64,000 bases of DNA from Stomorhina lunata. Its lineage: Eukaryota > Arthropoda > Insecta > Diptera > Rhiniidae. A model generated the notes under the pieces. It saw only the letters and a list, made by a program, of their open reading frames with translations, was not told the origin of the DNA and did not search any database. Shown piece after piece: positions 38,736 to 52,012 of this stretch (position 1 is its first letter; each line of letters starts with the position of its first letter). The DNA lies in contig OW121740.1 of the NCBI GenBank assembly GCA_933228675.1, positions 38,046,992 to 38,110,991 on the forward strand, read 5' to 3'. A program made the translations under genes and the position numbers.

Positions 38736-41700
38736 TGACCAAATTTTACTAAAGACAAATTTTGATCAAAATTTTACTAAAGACAAATTTTGATCAAAAT
38801 TTGACTAATAACAAATTTTGATCAAAATATGACTAATGACAAATTTTGATCAAAATTTGACTAAAGATAAATTTTGATCAAAATTTTACTAAAGTCAAAT
38901 TTTGATTGAAAATTTTACTAAAGACAAATTTTGATTGAAAATTTTACTTACTTACTTACTTTTTTACTTACTTAAATGGCATGTAATTACAACCTGTTTA
39001 GGTCAAAGGCCGAGCATATTTTAGAATTCCAAGCACTTCTATCTTGTGCGCATATTCTCTAATTTCGTATACCAAGTTTCAAAAGATTTTCTTCTACTTG
39101 GTCTTTCCATCGAAGTTTTGGACGCCTTCTTCTACGCGTTCCCTCTGGATCGTTATCAAAGACTTTTCTTGCCGGAGTATTTTCATCCATTCGCACAACA
39201 TGTCCTAGCCAACGCAGACGCTGTTGCTTAATGCGTTTAAAATTTACTAAAGACAAACTTTGATTGAAAATTTTACTAAAGACAAATTTTGATCGAAAAT
39301 TTTACTAAAGACAAATTTTGATCGAAAATTTTACTAAAGATAAATTTTGATCGAAAATTTTACTAAAGACATATTTTAATCAAAATTTTACCTAAGACAA
39401 ATTTTGATCAAAAATATTGATCAAAATTTTACTGAAGACAAATTTTGTTTAAAATTTTACTGAAGACAAATTTTGCTCAAAATTTTACTAAAGACAAATT
39501 TTGTTCAAAATTTTACTAAAGACAAATTTTAATCCAAATTTTACTAAAGAAGAATTTTGATCAAAAATATTGATCAAAATTTTACTGAAGACAAATTTTG
39601 TTTAAAATTTTACTAAAGACAAATTTTGTTCAAAATTTTACTGAAGACAAATTTTTATCAAAATTTTACTAGAAACAAATTTTGATCAAAATTCTACTAA
39701 AGACAAATTTTGATTAAAATAAAAACAACTTTTGATCAAAATTTTACTAAAGACAATTTTCGATCAAAATTTTACTTAAGACAAATTTTGATCGAAAATT
39801 TTACTAAAGACAAATTTTGATCGAAAATTTTAATAAAGACAAATTTTGATCGAAAATTTTTCTAAAGACTGATTTTGACCAAAATTTTACTAAAGTCAAA
39901 TTTTGACCAAAATTTTACTAAAGTCAAATTTTGACCAAAATTTTACTAAAGACAAATTTTGATCGAAAATTTTACTAAAGACAAATTTTGATCGAAAATT
40001 TTACCAAAGACAAATTTTGATCAAAATTTTACTAAAGACGAATTTTGATCAAAAATATTGATCAAAATTTTACTGAAGACAAATTTTGTTTAAAATTTTA
40101 CTAGAGACGAATTTTGCTCAAAATTTTACTAAAGACAAATTTTGATCAAAATTTTACTAAAGAAAAATTTTGATTAAAAATTTTACTAAAGCCAAGTTTT
40201 GATCAAAATTTTAATAAAGACATGTTTTGGTCAAAATTTTACTAAAGACAAATTTTGATCAAAATTTTACTAAAGACAAATTTTGATTAAAAATTTTACT
40301 AAAGAAAAATTTTGATCAAAATTTTACTAGGGACTTATTTTGATCAAAATTTTACTAAAGACAAATTTTGATCAAAATTTTACTAAAGACAAATTTTGAT
40401 CAAAATTTTACTAAAGACAAATTTTGATTAAAAATTTTACTAAAGAAAAATTTTGATCAAAATTTTACTAAAGACAAATTTTGATTAAAAATTTTACTAA
40501 AGACAAATTTTTATTAAAAATTTTACTAGAAACAAATTTTGACTAAAAATTTTACTTAAGACAAACTTAAATCAAAATTTTACAAAAGACAAATTTTGAT
40601 TAAAAACTTTACTAAATAAAAACTTTAATCAAAATTTTTACTAAAGACAAATTTTGGTCAAAATTTTTACTAAAGATGATCAAAATTTTTTTATGATCAA
40701 AATTTTACTAGGGACTTATTTTGATCAAAATTTTACTAGAGACTTATTTTGATCAAAATTTTACTAAAGACTGCATTGATCAAAATTTTACCAAAGACAA
40801 ATTTTTATCAACATTTTTCTAAAGACAACTTTTTATTAAAAATTTTTAAAGCCAAGTTTTGATCAAAATTTTAATAAAGACACATTTTGATCAAAATTTT
40901 ACTAAAGACAAATTTTGATGAAAATTTTACTAAAGACAAATTTTGATCAAAATTTTACTAAAGGCAAATTTTGATCAAAATTTTAGTAAAGACAAATTTT
41001 GATCAAAATTTTAGTAAAGACAAATTTTGATCAAAATTTTAGTAAAGACAAATTTTGATCAAAATTTTACTAAAAACAAATTTCGATCAACATTTTTCTA
41101 GAGACAAATATTGATCAAAATTTTACTTAAGACAAATTTTGATCAAAATTTTACTTAAGACAAATTTTGATCAAAATTTTACTAAAGACAAATTTTGATC
41201 AAAATTTTACTAAAGACAAATTTTGATCCAAATTTTACTAAAGAAAAATTTTGATCAAAATTTTACTAAAGACAAATTTTGGTTTAAATTTTACTAAAGA
41301 GAAATTTTGATAAATTTTTTTTCCATAGACAAATTTTAATCAAAATTTTAATAAAAACAAATTTTAATTAAAATTTTACTAGAGACAAATTTTGATCAAA
41401 AATTTTACTTAAAACAAATTTTGAAGAAAAATTTTACCAAAGACTAATTTTGATGAAAAATTTTACTAAAGCCAAATTTTGATCAAAATTTTAATAAAGA
41501 CATGTTTTGATCAAAATTTTACTAAAGAAAAATGTTTATCAAAAATTTTACTAAATACAAATTTTGATCAAAATTTTTACTAAAGACAAATTTTGATCAA
41601 AATTTTACTAAACACAAATTTTGATCAATATCTTACCTAAGACAAATTTTGATTAAAAATTTTACTAAAGAAGAATGTTTATCAAATTTTTACTAAAGAA

Positions 41701-41857
41701 AAATTTTGATCAAAATTTTTCTAAAGACAATTTGGATCGAAATTTAGTTGTAGACAAATTTCGATCAAAATTTTACTAAAGACTAATTTTGACCAAAATT
41801 TTACTGAAGACAAGTTTTGATCAAAGTTAAACTAAAAACGAATTTTGATCAAAATTG
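38736..41857 (+). repeat. Diverged 28-bp tandem array (GATC-centred palindrome)
   Basis: The unit is ACTAAAGAC plus AAATTTTGATCAAAATTTT, about 28 bp, with 105-110 units. The core AAATTTTGATCAAAATTT is a perfect 18-bp palindrome. Units vary widely in sequence and length (GATCGAAA, GATTAAAA and GTTTAAAA subtypes, and occasional GATCAAAAATATTGATC insertions), so the array is much older than the 11-bp and 31-bp arrays. It is interrupted by an RTE fragment at 38945-39238. Confidence 0.95.
38945..39238 (-). mobile_element. RTE-like retrotransposon 3' end inserted in the 28-bp array
   Basis: The minus strand encodes RIKQQRLRWLGHVVRM, then a charged Arg-rich stretch and LRWKDQVEENLLKLGIRN, then a stop where the homologous copy at 19009 has Trp. 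The frame continues as RICAQDR..WNSKICSAFDLNRL and the true stop. The 3' end is a poly(AAGT)-type tail (38945-38978 on the plus strand). It is the C-terminal tail of a non-LTR reverse transcriptase, 5'-truncated and dead. It sits inside the array and so arrived after the array existed. Confidence 0.8.
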
Positions 41858-43053
41858 AAAAGTTTTGCTGGGATTTTTCGACAAATACTTTGTTCCCCTT
41901 ATTTTATTTCAACCTCAATTTTTTAATAGTATTCCAAAATATGGGGGAATATGGTTATACAAAATTCGATTTAACTTTGGGCTTATTACTTTTCTTCTAT
42001 CATGTGAGATAAAGATATGATAATATTTTTCAATTATTTTATGTTGAGGTTATGTAACAATAAAATATTAACATCTAAGTTTTGTGATATTCCAGACAAG
42101 GAAATTTGGTTAACACTTGTAAAGCCACCAGGATTTTATTTATCTGCCAAATTTAAAACTAAAAACATTCATAGTATTTCTTTTTAACAAAATTAATCCT
42201 TGTATTAAATAAACATCCTTTTTTAACACATAAACACGAAATCCCACAAAACCAACATAACTTTCTGAAAATTTACTGCTGGTGCAAAAAAGGGAAGGAG
42301 TTAAATCCTAAACCACAAGGTTTAAATATGTTGTAAAACCCAATAATAGAATTTGTTTGGAATTTTTTCTTTAGACAATTTAACTCGATTTGGTTTGGTA
42401 TTTAACATTAGAAATATTTTATTTGAAAAATAATAGAAAGTTATAAACAACGTTTTTGAAATTTAATTTTATTTCGAATTGTGACCAATTTGAAAATTGT
42501 TTATTAGTTTCTATTTCGATGAATATTTTGGTTATTTGGAATTTATTTAAATTTTACAGTCACAAATAAAGGACCTAAAATCAAACACACACACACATAT
42601 AAGTTCATTTATATACTTTAGCGATTTTTATAGGTATGTGTTCTTATCTCTATGCGTGTATGTAATCGTTTTTGAATAGACATCATGTTCTCTGTGCTCT
42701 TTAGCTCTGTAATTTAATAAAAAAAAATATTTCAAATATATTTGAAATATTTTGTTAGTGTTGAATTGTTGTGTATTTCTAAACATTTTTTGTGGTTTTG
42801 ATTGTCAGCAGTTTATTTTCCTGTTCGGTTTTTCTTGAAAATTGTAAATTCATATTCATAGGAAATCATGAACAAATTTAAATCACCAAAGGGAAATTAC
42901 TAACTTTGTAAATTGTAACATTTTTCCATAATTTACCAGTAGCTTCAAGTATATAAGTAAATATACTTGTCTGTCTATATCAAATTCGAATTTGAATCAT
43001 AAATAATGATTGACTAAATGTACATATGTATCCCACCCATGGAAAAGGCTGTG
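41858..43053. other. AT-rich unique stretch
   Basis: Only a short (AC)n tract at about 42586-42597 stands out. No coding region recognised. Confidence 0.5.
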
Positions 43054-43140
43054 GACTAGGGTGTACCTTTTTTTAGAAAATTGGAAAATCTCACCTTAAC
43101 TCACCCAGAAATGTTATAAGAAAAAAATATATCAAAAATT
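43054..43140. mobile_element. Degenerate copy of the 109-bp MITE
   Basis: TAGGGTGTACCTTTTT through ACTCACCCAGAAATGTT matches the left two-thirds of the element at 54917-55025. The right inverted end is missing. Confidence 0.55.
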
Positions 43141-43267
43141 TTAGATGTATTGCATCGGAGGAAGGCGTATCACATCCGCCCCGGAAATGTGAAAAATATT
43201 TGTGTGGGAAATTGTGCGAGTACTTTTAATTTTGCCAACATTTTTACTAAACAAACTTATTTGTTGA

Positions 43268-44027
43268 AACAAGTTAAAAAGTCCTATCGGCGGTCAAGCC
43301 CGACTATACGATACCCTTCACTACTTAGATCAAAGATACTCTTTTTCCTGTATAAAGACAAATATTTGACAATTTTTGCCATCATACAAACATTTTCTCA
43401 AGACTTATATATTTAAGCTGTTTCCGTTATTTGGACTTATATGAGAGCTAGGGTCAAATGTGGACCGATTATATCGGAATTTTTCAGATTAATTAAAGTT
43501 TTTACAAAAATTATGTATGGAAAAAATAAACTCAAAATTCTTATTATCTTCAGATTTACGAGCGTTTTAGAGCTTTTGGTCTCATTTAGTGCGTTTTGAT
43601 AGAAGAGTTTGTATGAGAGCTATGGTTAAATATGGACCGATTTCAACAAAATTTGATAAAGTGATTTTGGTTTACATAAACAGTATTTGTTTTAAATTTC
43701 ATGAAAAAATATTTATATTTGTGGCCAAAATATTAATTTCGTTAAGTGCAAAATATGGGAGGTACCATAAATATGAACCGATTTTGACGAATTTCAACAG
43801 CCATGGTTTCACTATCGAAAAAATTACCAGTGTCAAATTTATTTTCAGAATTGCGACCTGTACTTTGATTACATGGTTTACATGGGGGTCCTGACGGACG
43901 GACTGACATCGCTCAAAAAGTAATTCTAATCCTATTGTTGGGTCTATGACAAATATTTCTATGCGTTACATACATCAGCACAAACTTATAATACCCTTTC
44001 CACCTATGGTGGTGAAGGGTATAAAAA
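43268..44027 (-). mobile_element. Non-autonomous element C1, both ends present
   Basis: Read on the minus strand, it starts TTTTATACCCTTCACCACCA, passes GTATTATAAGTTTGTGCTGA, and ends in a CGGGCTTGACCG hairpin-like stretch and AACTTGTTTC. One end matches elements C2-C4; the other matches both ends of foldback D1. It appears to be the ordinary two-ended form of the family. Open frames inside are not conserved between copies. Confidence 0.7.
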
Positions 44028-44298
44028 GTTACATGAAATTTCACTTTAAAATTCCAAAGAAACATTGTAAACAAAAAGTAGTGCATACTTTTAGGCTTAA
44101 ATATTTTCATGTTATGAATAATAGCATCAATTTGTATTTTACAGCTATTTTCACAAAGTACTTAAATATTCATGGAAAAGTCACAATGGATGTGGATTCA
44201 CTTCCAATAGGCCTGTTTAGAAGATGCTTGAAATATTGACTATAGAAGGTATGTGCTAGTGTTCATAAAGTGCTGTTGGGTGGCAACAAACACAGATG
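44028..44298. other. Short unique spacer
   Basis: AT-rich; nothing recognised. Confidence 0.4.
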
Positions 44299-44382
44299 TT
44301 TTTATCGACTTCATGGATCGTAGGATCCTTATGTTACTTATGCTGGCAACATAAGGATTCCACGATACCAAACCGTTAAAAA
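44299..44382 (+). other. Pri-miRNA-like hairpin
   Basis: Upper stem: 44317-44335 pairs with 44348-44366 (17 of 19 pairs), extended by TGG/CCA across a one-base bulge, with a 12-nt loop. Below an internal loop, TTTTTATCG (44299-44307) pairs 8 of 9 with CGTTAAAAA (44374-44382). The shape fits a microRNA precursor, but a short inverted-repeat element or chance structure is possible. Strand is arbitrary. Confidence 0.35.
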
Positions 44383-44511
44383 ATTGAAAGAATATGAATT
44401 AAAGTTTATAATTGATATTCATTTTGATAGTCATTCATATTGATGTTCTGGAGAACATAAGAGGGCGATTGACGTGACAATTTTCTTGAAACTTTGTATA
44501 TTTATACCCTT

Positions 44512-45190
44512 CACCTCCATAGGTGGAAAGGGTATTATAAGTTTATTATGTAGTGCATAGAAGTATTGCCCTTAAACCCAGACTTAGAATCACTCCCCGA
44601 GTCGATTTTACGATGTCATTCTCTCCGTCCGTCTGGCTGGCTGGCTGGCTGAATCCCAATGTAAGCCTTGTAATCGAAGTACAGGGGCCAAATTACGGCA
44701 TTCGATATCGATCGAAATTTTAGAAATTTTCAAAACATTTGTATAGCATACTTTGAGGATAATTAAAATTATTTAAAAGATGCACAGTTTACCATATTTT
44801 TTTGAAGTTATTTGCCAAAAGATGAACAATAGTAAAATAGTTTTAATTGAACTATATGTTTTTCAAAAACGAATTAAAATGGATAATAAAATTTCAATAA
44901 ACTTTTTGCATCGAAGTAACTTTCAACATCCCTAAAGTATACTTCACAATATTCGCTTAAAAGTCTGAGTTTACGATCGATATCGAATGCGGTAATTTGG
45001 TCCCAGGTCGCAATTCTACAGATAATTTGATATAAATTGGCACAGACAGTTCATTTGGTAGTGGAACCATGGCTATTGAAATTCATCCAAATCCGTCTAT
45101 TATTTAGGATATCTCCCATATGTTTCATTTCCCGGAATTGGTATTTTATCCGCAAATATCAGTATATGTGATCCGGTCTATAACTCAAAA
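44512..45190 (+). mobile_element. Non-autonomous element C2, split by a MITE
   Basis: It starts TTATACCCTTCACCTCCATAGG, then GGGTATTATAAGTTT and a CTGG microsatellite. After the MITE it resumes as AGGTCGCAATTCTACAG. The right end is not clear; similarity to C3 runs to about 45160 (CATTTCCCGGAATTGGTATT). Confidence 0.65.
44685..45004. mobile_element. 320-bp MITE inside C2, with near-perfect 30-bp inverted ends
   Basis: Left GGGCCAAATTACGGCATTCG and right (inverted) GGACCAAATTACCGCATTCG match over 28 of 30 bp, including the palindrome CGATATCGATCG. It is flanked by CAG on both sides. C1 and C3 carry the uninterrupted sequence GTACAGGTCGCAATTCT, so the insertion and its 3-bp duplication are directly visible. 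Confidence 0.85.
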
Positions 45191-48100
45191 ACTAAATTTA
45201 AAAAAATTAAGTACTTTTTGAAATTTTTAGCTAATTTTTCGAAGTTTTGTTTTGAGCCATAAGCCACCTTTTATATACAATAATTGGGGAGGTCTCACGC
45301 CTACTTGAGATTCCAGAAAATTGTTTGACCTATATATATATTGATCATCACACAACCTTCAAACAATCGTTAAACACCAGTCAAATAATCGCTGAACAAT
45401 CATCATACAACCACCAAACAATCGTCAAACTCTTATTTAATAATCATCAAACAACTTTTTAACTGAGAAGTCAAGTAGGTATGTATATGCAATTTTAAGT
45501 CCCTAACTCTTAGTTTTTTCAAAGACTCTATTATACAAAGATGTTACATTGTTTTGAATTATGGTCCATTTGGAAAGTCCCATAAAAAAGAGAGTATACT
45601 GTTTTACTCTTATTCGGAAACAACTCATGAAGACGATTATCCAATGAGATGTGTGTTTGTTTGTGCGTTTATGTATTCTTCACTTTTGATAGAAAATTTC
45701 ACTTTTGCCAGAAAAAATTGTATGGAGTGCAATATCTTTATATTATAGAGTCTTTAGTTTTAAAGATATGAACCTAATAAATATTACTCTGATATCATAA
45801 TTCAAAAAATGTTTAAGTTTAAAAAAAAACAGAAAATTTTCAACTTTTTGTGATCTCCAGGCCATCCTGGATCCATTTTCCAAAAATAAAAAAGCGCACA
45901 CATCCATGTTTGTAATTTCAATAATAGGTTCAGACGTTTTGATGTCATGCAAATGTGTTTTAAAAAGCTTTATTAAAATGTATATTATACAATATTTGAC
46001 TTATTTATATGGAAGTAGTCACGCCGATATAAGATTTCAAAAAAGTTCTTTTGCAAACAGTTTTTCTATTAAAGAAATGTAAAATGTAAAAAGTAGTATA
46101 TCCATAGAAACAGTTTTCGAATAGAGTCAAATCAAACATTTTCCAACTCGTACTGAACAACACCATCTCCTAATTTAATGAAATTTGGTATATACATTAG
46201 GGTGGAGCGAGAAACTACTTTTATTTAAAAATCGATGCTCTACATCCTAAGGTGCTTAAAAAAAATTAAGTCTTCCTAAGTCAATGTCCAGAGGTGGCGC
46301 ACAGGACCATTATTTCTAGGACCCATTTGTATGGGGAGAATTGGGAGTTTTTTGTTTTTTTTTTTTAGTTTCAACCAACAAATTTATGTTTTCGAAAAAC
46401 CAATAATTGGATATTGAAGTCAACTTAATCAACTTTTATTAGAGTCATAAAAACTAAAAATATATTCAGTAGTTTTTATGTAATTGCAATTTTCCCCAGA
46501 AAATTCGTGTCATTTTCAACACGCCTAAAGATATGCAGCAAAAAAATTTACTTTAGAGTACAGAAATTACGTAGTAAGACATTCCTTATTATCCTAAGAC
46601 TTTTAGTACTTAAATAGATGAAATCTATTAAAATATAATTAAATTTACATAGCCTTTTATACCGACAAATGGTACTTTTATTTAAGGACCGTTTCAAAAC
46701 TCACTTTTTAAGTTTTAGAAAATTTTGTTAAATAATATTCAAAATTTCAATATTTTTGATCGGCATGTTAAAAAAGATAAATGTGGTAATAAAATTCAGA
46801 AAAGTTCAGTTTGATATCTCATATGGATTCGACGTAAATGCTACTTTAAATCATAAAATTGTCATTGAGGAATGTGCAAGAGAACATTCTTTGACACTGA
46901 TACTATAATAGCTTAACCCTTTTCTTGTCGAGGTCAAAGGTCAAAATTTGGATTTTTAGTGGCATAAAGTACGAAATTTTATGAATTAAGTGCCGAATTT
47001 CGATCAAAATTAATAAAAAATAGTTATTTTTATGAATGGTTACATTTTTTTATTAAATATATTTTTTTAACCTTTAACAGACATGTGGACCAAAATGACA
47101 CAATTTTTTTTTTTTTTTTGAAAATTTATGAAGGGAAATACTCAAATTTGTTTTAAAGCTTAAGTGATGACAGCAGTTCTAATAAAATTAATTACTAAAA
47201 AACACCAAATATTTAAATTTTCGAAAAAAAAAATTGTGGCCCATTTTAGTCATTTTAGTCTGTTTTTCAAGATTTTTTTAAACACTTTATATGCCTATAA
47301 CTTTTGAGTATGTAGATTTTATGAAACAAACCGTTACTGTAACAGATTAAACATAGAAAATGTTTAAATAGTCTATCTATAGAAAAAAAATATTAGTATA
47401 GCAGTTTTTTATGGAAAAGGTTAAGTGTTAAAGTTTTTCAATAAAAAAAACAATGTTTTTCTATTAAAAAAGTTTTCGTTATTTTAGTATAGAATTTTTT
47501 TTTCTAAAGATTTGTATCTAATCAAATGATTTCCCTACATAAAAAGTTTTCGTATAACAGATTTTTTTTAATATCCTCTTATAAACTTTCATTGTCATTG
47601 TCTTTCATTATTATTCAAAAGATATTTACAAATATTTTCACTCTCGTTTCGAACATAATCCCACGTTTCAAGTTGATTTATTTTCCCTGTTATTTAAGTA
47701 ACAAAAGATTTACGAGTTAAATAAATAAAAATCAAATAAAATGGAAACTTAGCTTTTTCTCAATAACTCAATGGAAAAGTTTTGTTTATTTCAACTTATA
47801 ACTTTTTCATTGCCAGCGAAAAGAAGAAAAGATTTTACTTAAATATTTTGAAACAGTTTCCATAGCTTTTAGAGTACTAATACCTAAAACTATTTTTTAT
47901 TAAATAAAAGATTAAATAAAAGAAAGCATTTATTTGAAATATAGATCAGTCATGGTTTACCACTAGTTTTTTTACAAAGTCTCCTTAACAATTTTACAGA
48001 TGTGTTAGTGCCAACCCCGGATATAGATCAATGGTGCCCACCAATAAGAACATATGTATGATTTCACTACTAACAGCAGAGGAGAAATGTTTAAAAATTT

Positions 48101-48549
48101 GAAAAGTCAACATATTTTTAGGCTGTTTAAAATTTTTGTGTGTGATAAAAGTGTGTCGTTAGAATATTTCTTTCTACCACAAGTGACAGCTAAATCAGTG
48201 TTTGGACTTCTCTGATATAGATCAATATTTCGTACTTTATCTAAATTCTAATTTTCTGTTTAGTTGGCGATTTCCCTGTTGACTTCTAACATTTCAGTTA
48301 TTTGTTCGTTGTTGCCAAACGTTTTAGAAAATCTCTATCAATTCAGTTGAATAAAGCTTAACTAGCATCTTCTCAGGTGTTGTCTGAGGTGTCAAATGCA
48401 ATTTAAGCAAATTTGTTTAAGTTTCAATTTGCTAGTAATTTTGTAGCATTAACTCATCAGACAACTTAAAATGTAAAAAGTTGTTTAAATAAAGAGAAAT
48501 TGAAATAAGATAGAATGTTTTAGAATTGTACGAATACCAAAATTTTCAT
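45191..48549. other. AT-rich stretch without recognisable genes
   Basis: An AGGGTGGAGCGAGAAACTAC sequence at about 46199 looks like a transposon end, but no inverted partner was found. A poly(T) run lies at about 47105-47120. Tandem-like pieces CAAACAATCG / CAAATAATCG occur at 45360-45440. The short open frames (45554-45748, 45743-45952, 47526-47720) have no recognisable domains. Confidence 0.45.
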
Positions 48550-51500
48550 TATAAAAATTTTTCTATAGAAAAAATTGTTATAATACAATTTCTTCTATAG
48601 AAAAACTATCATTAGAAAAATTTTTCTATAGAAAAATTTTCTTGATAAAAAATTTTCATTAGAAAAATTTTCATTAGAAAAATCTATTGAAAAATTTTCA
48701 TGATAAAAATTTTTCTATAGAAAAATTTTCATGATAAAAATTTTTCTATAGAAAAATTTTCATGATAAACATTTTTCTATAAAAAATTTTAAGAAAATAA
48801 GAAAATTTTTTCTATAGAAAAATTTCCATAAGAAAAATTCTTATATAGAAAAATTTTTCTATAGAAAAATTTTTCTATAGAAAAATTTTCATTAGAAAAA
48901 TTTTTCTATAGAAAAATTTTCATTAGAAAAATTTTTCTATAGAAAAATTTTCATTAGGAAAATTTTTCTATAGAAAAATTTTCATTAGAAAAATTTTTCT
49001 ATAGAAAAATTTTCATTAGAAAAATTTTTCTATAGAAAAATTTTCATTAGAAAAATTTTTCTATAGAAAAATTTTCATTAGAAAAATTTTTCTATAGAAA
49101 AATTTTCATTAGAAAAATTTTTCTATAAAAAAATTTTCATTAGAAACATTTTTCTATAGAAAAATTTTCATTAGAAACATTTTTCTATAGAAAAATTTTC
49201 ATTAGAAACATTTTTCTATAGAAAAATTTTCATTAGAAACATTTTTCTATAGAAAAATTTTCATTAGAAAAATTTTTCTATAGAAAAATTTTCATTAGAA
49301 AAATTTTTCTATCGAAAAATCTTCATTAGAAAAATTTTTCTATCGAAAAATTTTCATTAGAAAAATTTTTCTATCGAAAAATTTTCATTAGAAAAATTTT
49401 TCTATCGAAAAATTTTCATTAGAAAAATTTTTCTATCGAAAAATTTTCATTAGAAAAATTTTTCTATCGAAAAATTTTCATTAGAAAAATTTTTCTATCG
49501 AAAAATTTTCATTAGAAAAATTTTTCTATAGAAAAATTTTCATTAGAAAAATTTTTCTATAGAAAAATTTTCATTAGAAAAATTTTTCTATAGAAAAATT
49601 TTCATTAGAAAAATTTTTCTATAGAAAAATTTTCATTAGAAAAATTTTTCTATAGAAAAATTTTCATTAGAAAAATTTTTCTATAGAAAAATTTTCATTA
49701 GAAAAATTTTTCTATAGAAAAATTTTCATTAGAAAAATTTTTCTATAGAAAAATTTTCATTAGAAAAAATTTTCTATAGAAAAATTTTCGTTAGAAAAAT
49801 TTTTCTATAGAAAAATTTTCATTAGAAAAATTTTTCTATAGAAAAATTTTCATTAGAAAAATTTTTCTATAGAAAAATTTTCATTAGAAAAATTTTTCTA
49901 TAGAAAAATTTTCATTAGAAAAATTTTTCTATAGAAAAATTTTCATTAGAAAAATTTTTCTATAGAAAAATTTTCATTAGAAAAATTTTTCTATAGAAAA
50001 ATTTTCATTAGAAAAATTTTTCTATAGAAAAATTTTCATTAGAAAAATTTTTCTATAGAAAAATTTTCATTAGAAAAATTTTTCTATAGAAAAATTTTCA
50101 TTAGAAAAATTTTTCTATAGAAAAATTTTCATTAGAAAAATTTTTCTATAGAAAAATTTTCATTAGAAAAATTTTTCTATAGAAAAATTTTCATTAGAAA
50201 AATTTTTCTATAGAAAAATTTTCATTAGAAAAATTTTTCTATAGAAAAATTTTCATTAGAAAAATTTTTCTATAGAAAAATTTTCATTAGAAAAATTTTC
50301 ATTAGAAAAATTTTTCTATAGAAAAATTTTCATTAGAAAAATTTTTCTATAGAAAAATTTTCATTAGAAAAATTTTTCTATAGAAAAATTTTTCTATAGA
50401 AATTTTCATTAGAAACATTTTTCTATAGAAAAATTTTCATTAGAAAAATTTTTCTATAGAAAAATTTTCATTAGAAAAATTTTTCTATAGAAAAATTTTC
50501 ATTAGAAAAATTTTCTATAGAAAAATTTTCATTAGAAAAATTTTTCTATAGAAAAATTTTCATTAGAAAAATTTTTCTATAGAAAAATTTTCATTAGAAA
50601 AATTTTTCTATAGAAAAATTTTTCTATAGAAAAATTTTCATTAGAAAAATTTTTCTATAGAAAAATTTTTATTAGAAAAATTTTTCTATAGAAAAATTTT
50701 CATTAGAAAAATTTTTCTATAGAAAAATTTTTCTAATGAAAAATTTTCATTAGAAACATTTTTCTATAGAAAAATTTTCATTAGAAAAATTTTTCTAAAG
50801 AAAAATTTTCATTAGAAAAATTTTTCTATAGAAAAATTTTCATTAGAAAAATTTTCTATAGAAAAATTTTCATTAGAAAAATTTTTCTATAGAAAAATTT
50901 TCATTAGAAAAATTTTTCTATAGAAAAATTTTCATTAGAAAATTTTTTCTATAGAAAAATTTTCATTAGAAAAATTTTTCTATAGAAAAATTTTCATTAG
51001 AAAAATTTTTCTATAGAAAAATTTTCATTAGTAAAATTTTTCTATAGAAAAATTTTCATTAGAAAAATTTTTCTATAGAAAAATTTTCATTAGAAAAATT
51101 TTTCTATAGAAAAATTTTCATTAGAAAAATTTTTCTATAGAAAAATTTTCATTAGAAAAATTTTTCTATAGAAAAATTTTCATTAGAAAAATTTTTCTAT
51201 AGAAAAATTTTCATTAGAAAAATTTTTCTATAGAAAAATTTTCATTAGAAAAATTTTTCTATAGAAAAATTTTCATTAGAAAAATTTTTCTATAGAAAAA
51301 TTTTCATTAGAAAAATTTTTCTATAGAAAAATTTTCATTAGAAAAATTTTTCTATAGAAAAATTTTCATTAGAAAAATTTTTCTATAGAAAAATTTTCAT
51401 TAGAAAAATTTTTCTATAGAAAAATTTTCATTAGAAAAATTTTTCTATAGAAAAATTTTCATTAGAAAAATTTTTCTATAGAAAAATTTTCATTAGAAAA

Positions 51501-52012
51501 ATTTTTCTATAGAAAAATTTTCATTAGAAAAATTTTTCTATAGAAAAATTTTCATTAGAAAAATTTTTCTATAGAAAAATTTTCATTAGAAAAATTTTTC
51601 TATAGAAAAATTTTCATTAGAAAAATTTTTCTATAGAAAAATTTTCATTAGAAAAATTAAACGGTCATTAGAAAAATTTTTCTATAGAAAAATTTTCATT
51701 AGAAAAATTAAACGGTCATTAGAAAAATTTTTCTATAGAAAAATTTTCATTAGAAAAATTTTTCGATAGAAAAATTTTCATTAGAAAATTTTTTCTATAG
51801 AAAAATTTTCATTAGAAAATTTTTTCTATAGAAAAATTTTCATTAGAAAATTTTTTCTATAGAAAAATTTTCATTAGAAAATTTTTTCTATAGAAAAATT
51901 TTCATTAGAAAATTTTTTCTATAGAAAAATTTTCATTAGAAAATTTTTTCTATAGAAAAATTTTCATTAGAAAAATTTTACTATAGAAAAATTTTCATTA
52001 AAAAATTTTTTC
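48550..52012 (+). repeat. 31-bp satellite, ATTAGAAAAA subtype, about 112 units
   Basis: The unit is ATTAGAAAAA plus TTTTTCTATAGAAAAA plus TTTTC. It differs from the 19765-22375 unit at three of 31 positions (GATAGAAATA to ATTAGAAAAA). Variants come in runs: AGAAACATTTTT at 49141-49250, CTATCG in place of CTATAG in seven consecutive units at about 49310-49505, AAATTTTTTCTATAG at 51783-51960. An AATTAAACGGTCATT insertion occurs twice, 51 bp apart, at about 51657 and 51708. The edges are degenerate. Confidence 0.96.

Noticed and set aside
46199..46240. AGGGTGGAGCGAGAAACTAC as a transposon end
   Set aside because: No inverted partner or second copy found by eye, so not called as an element.
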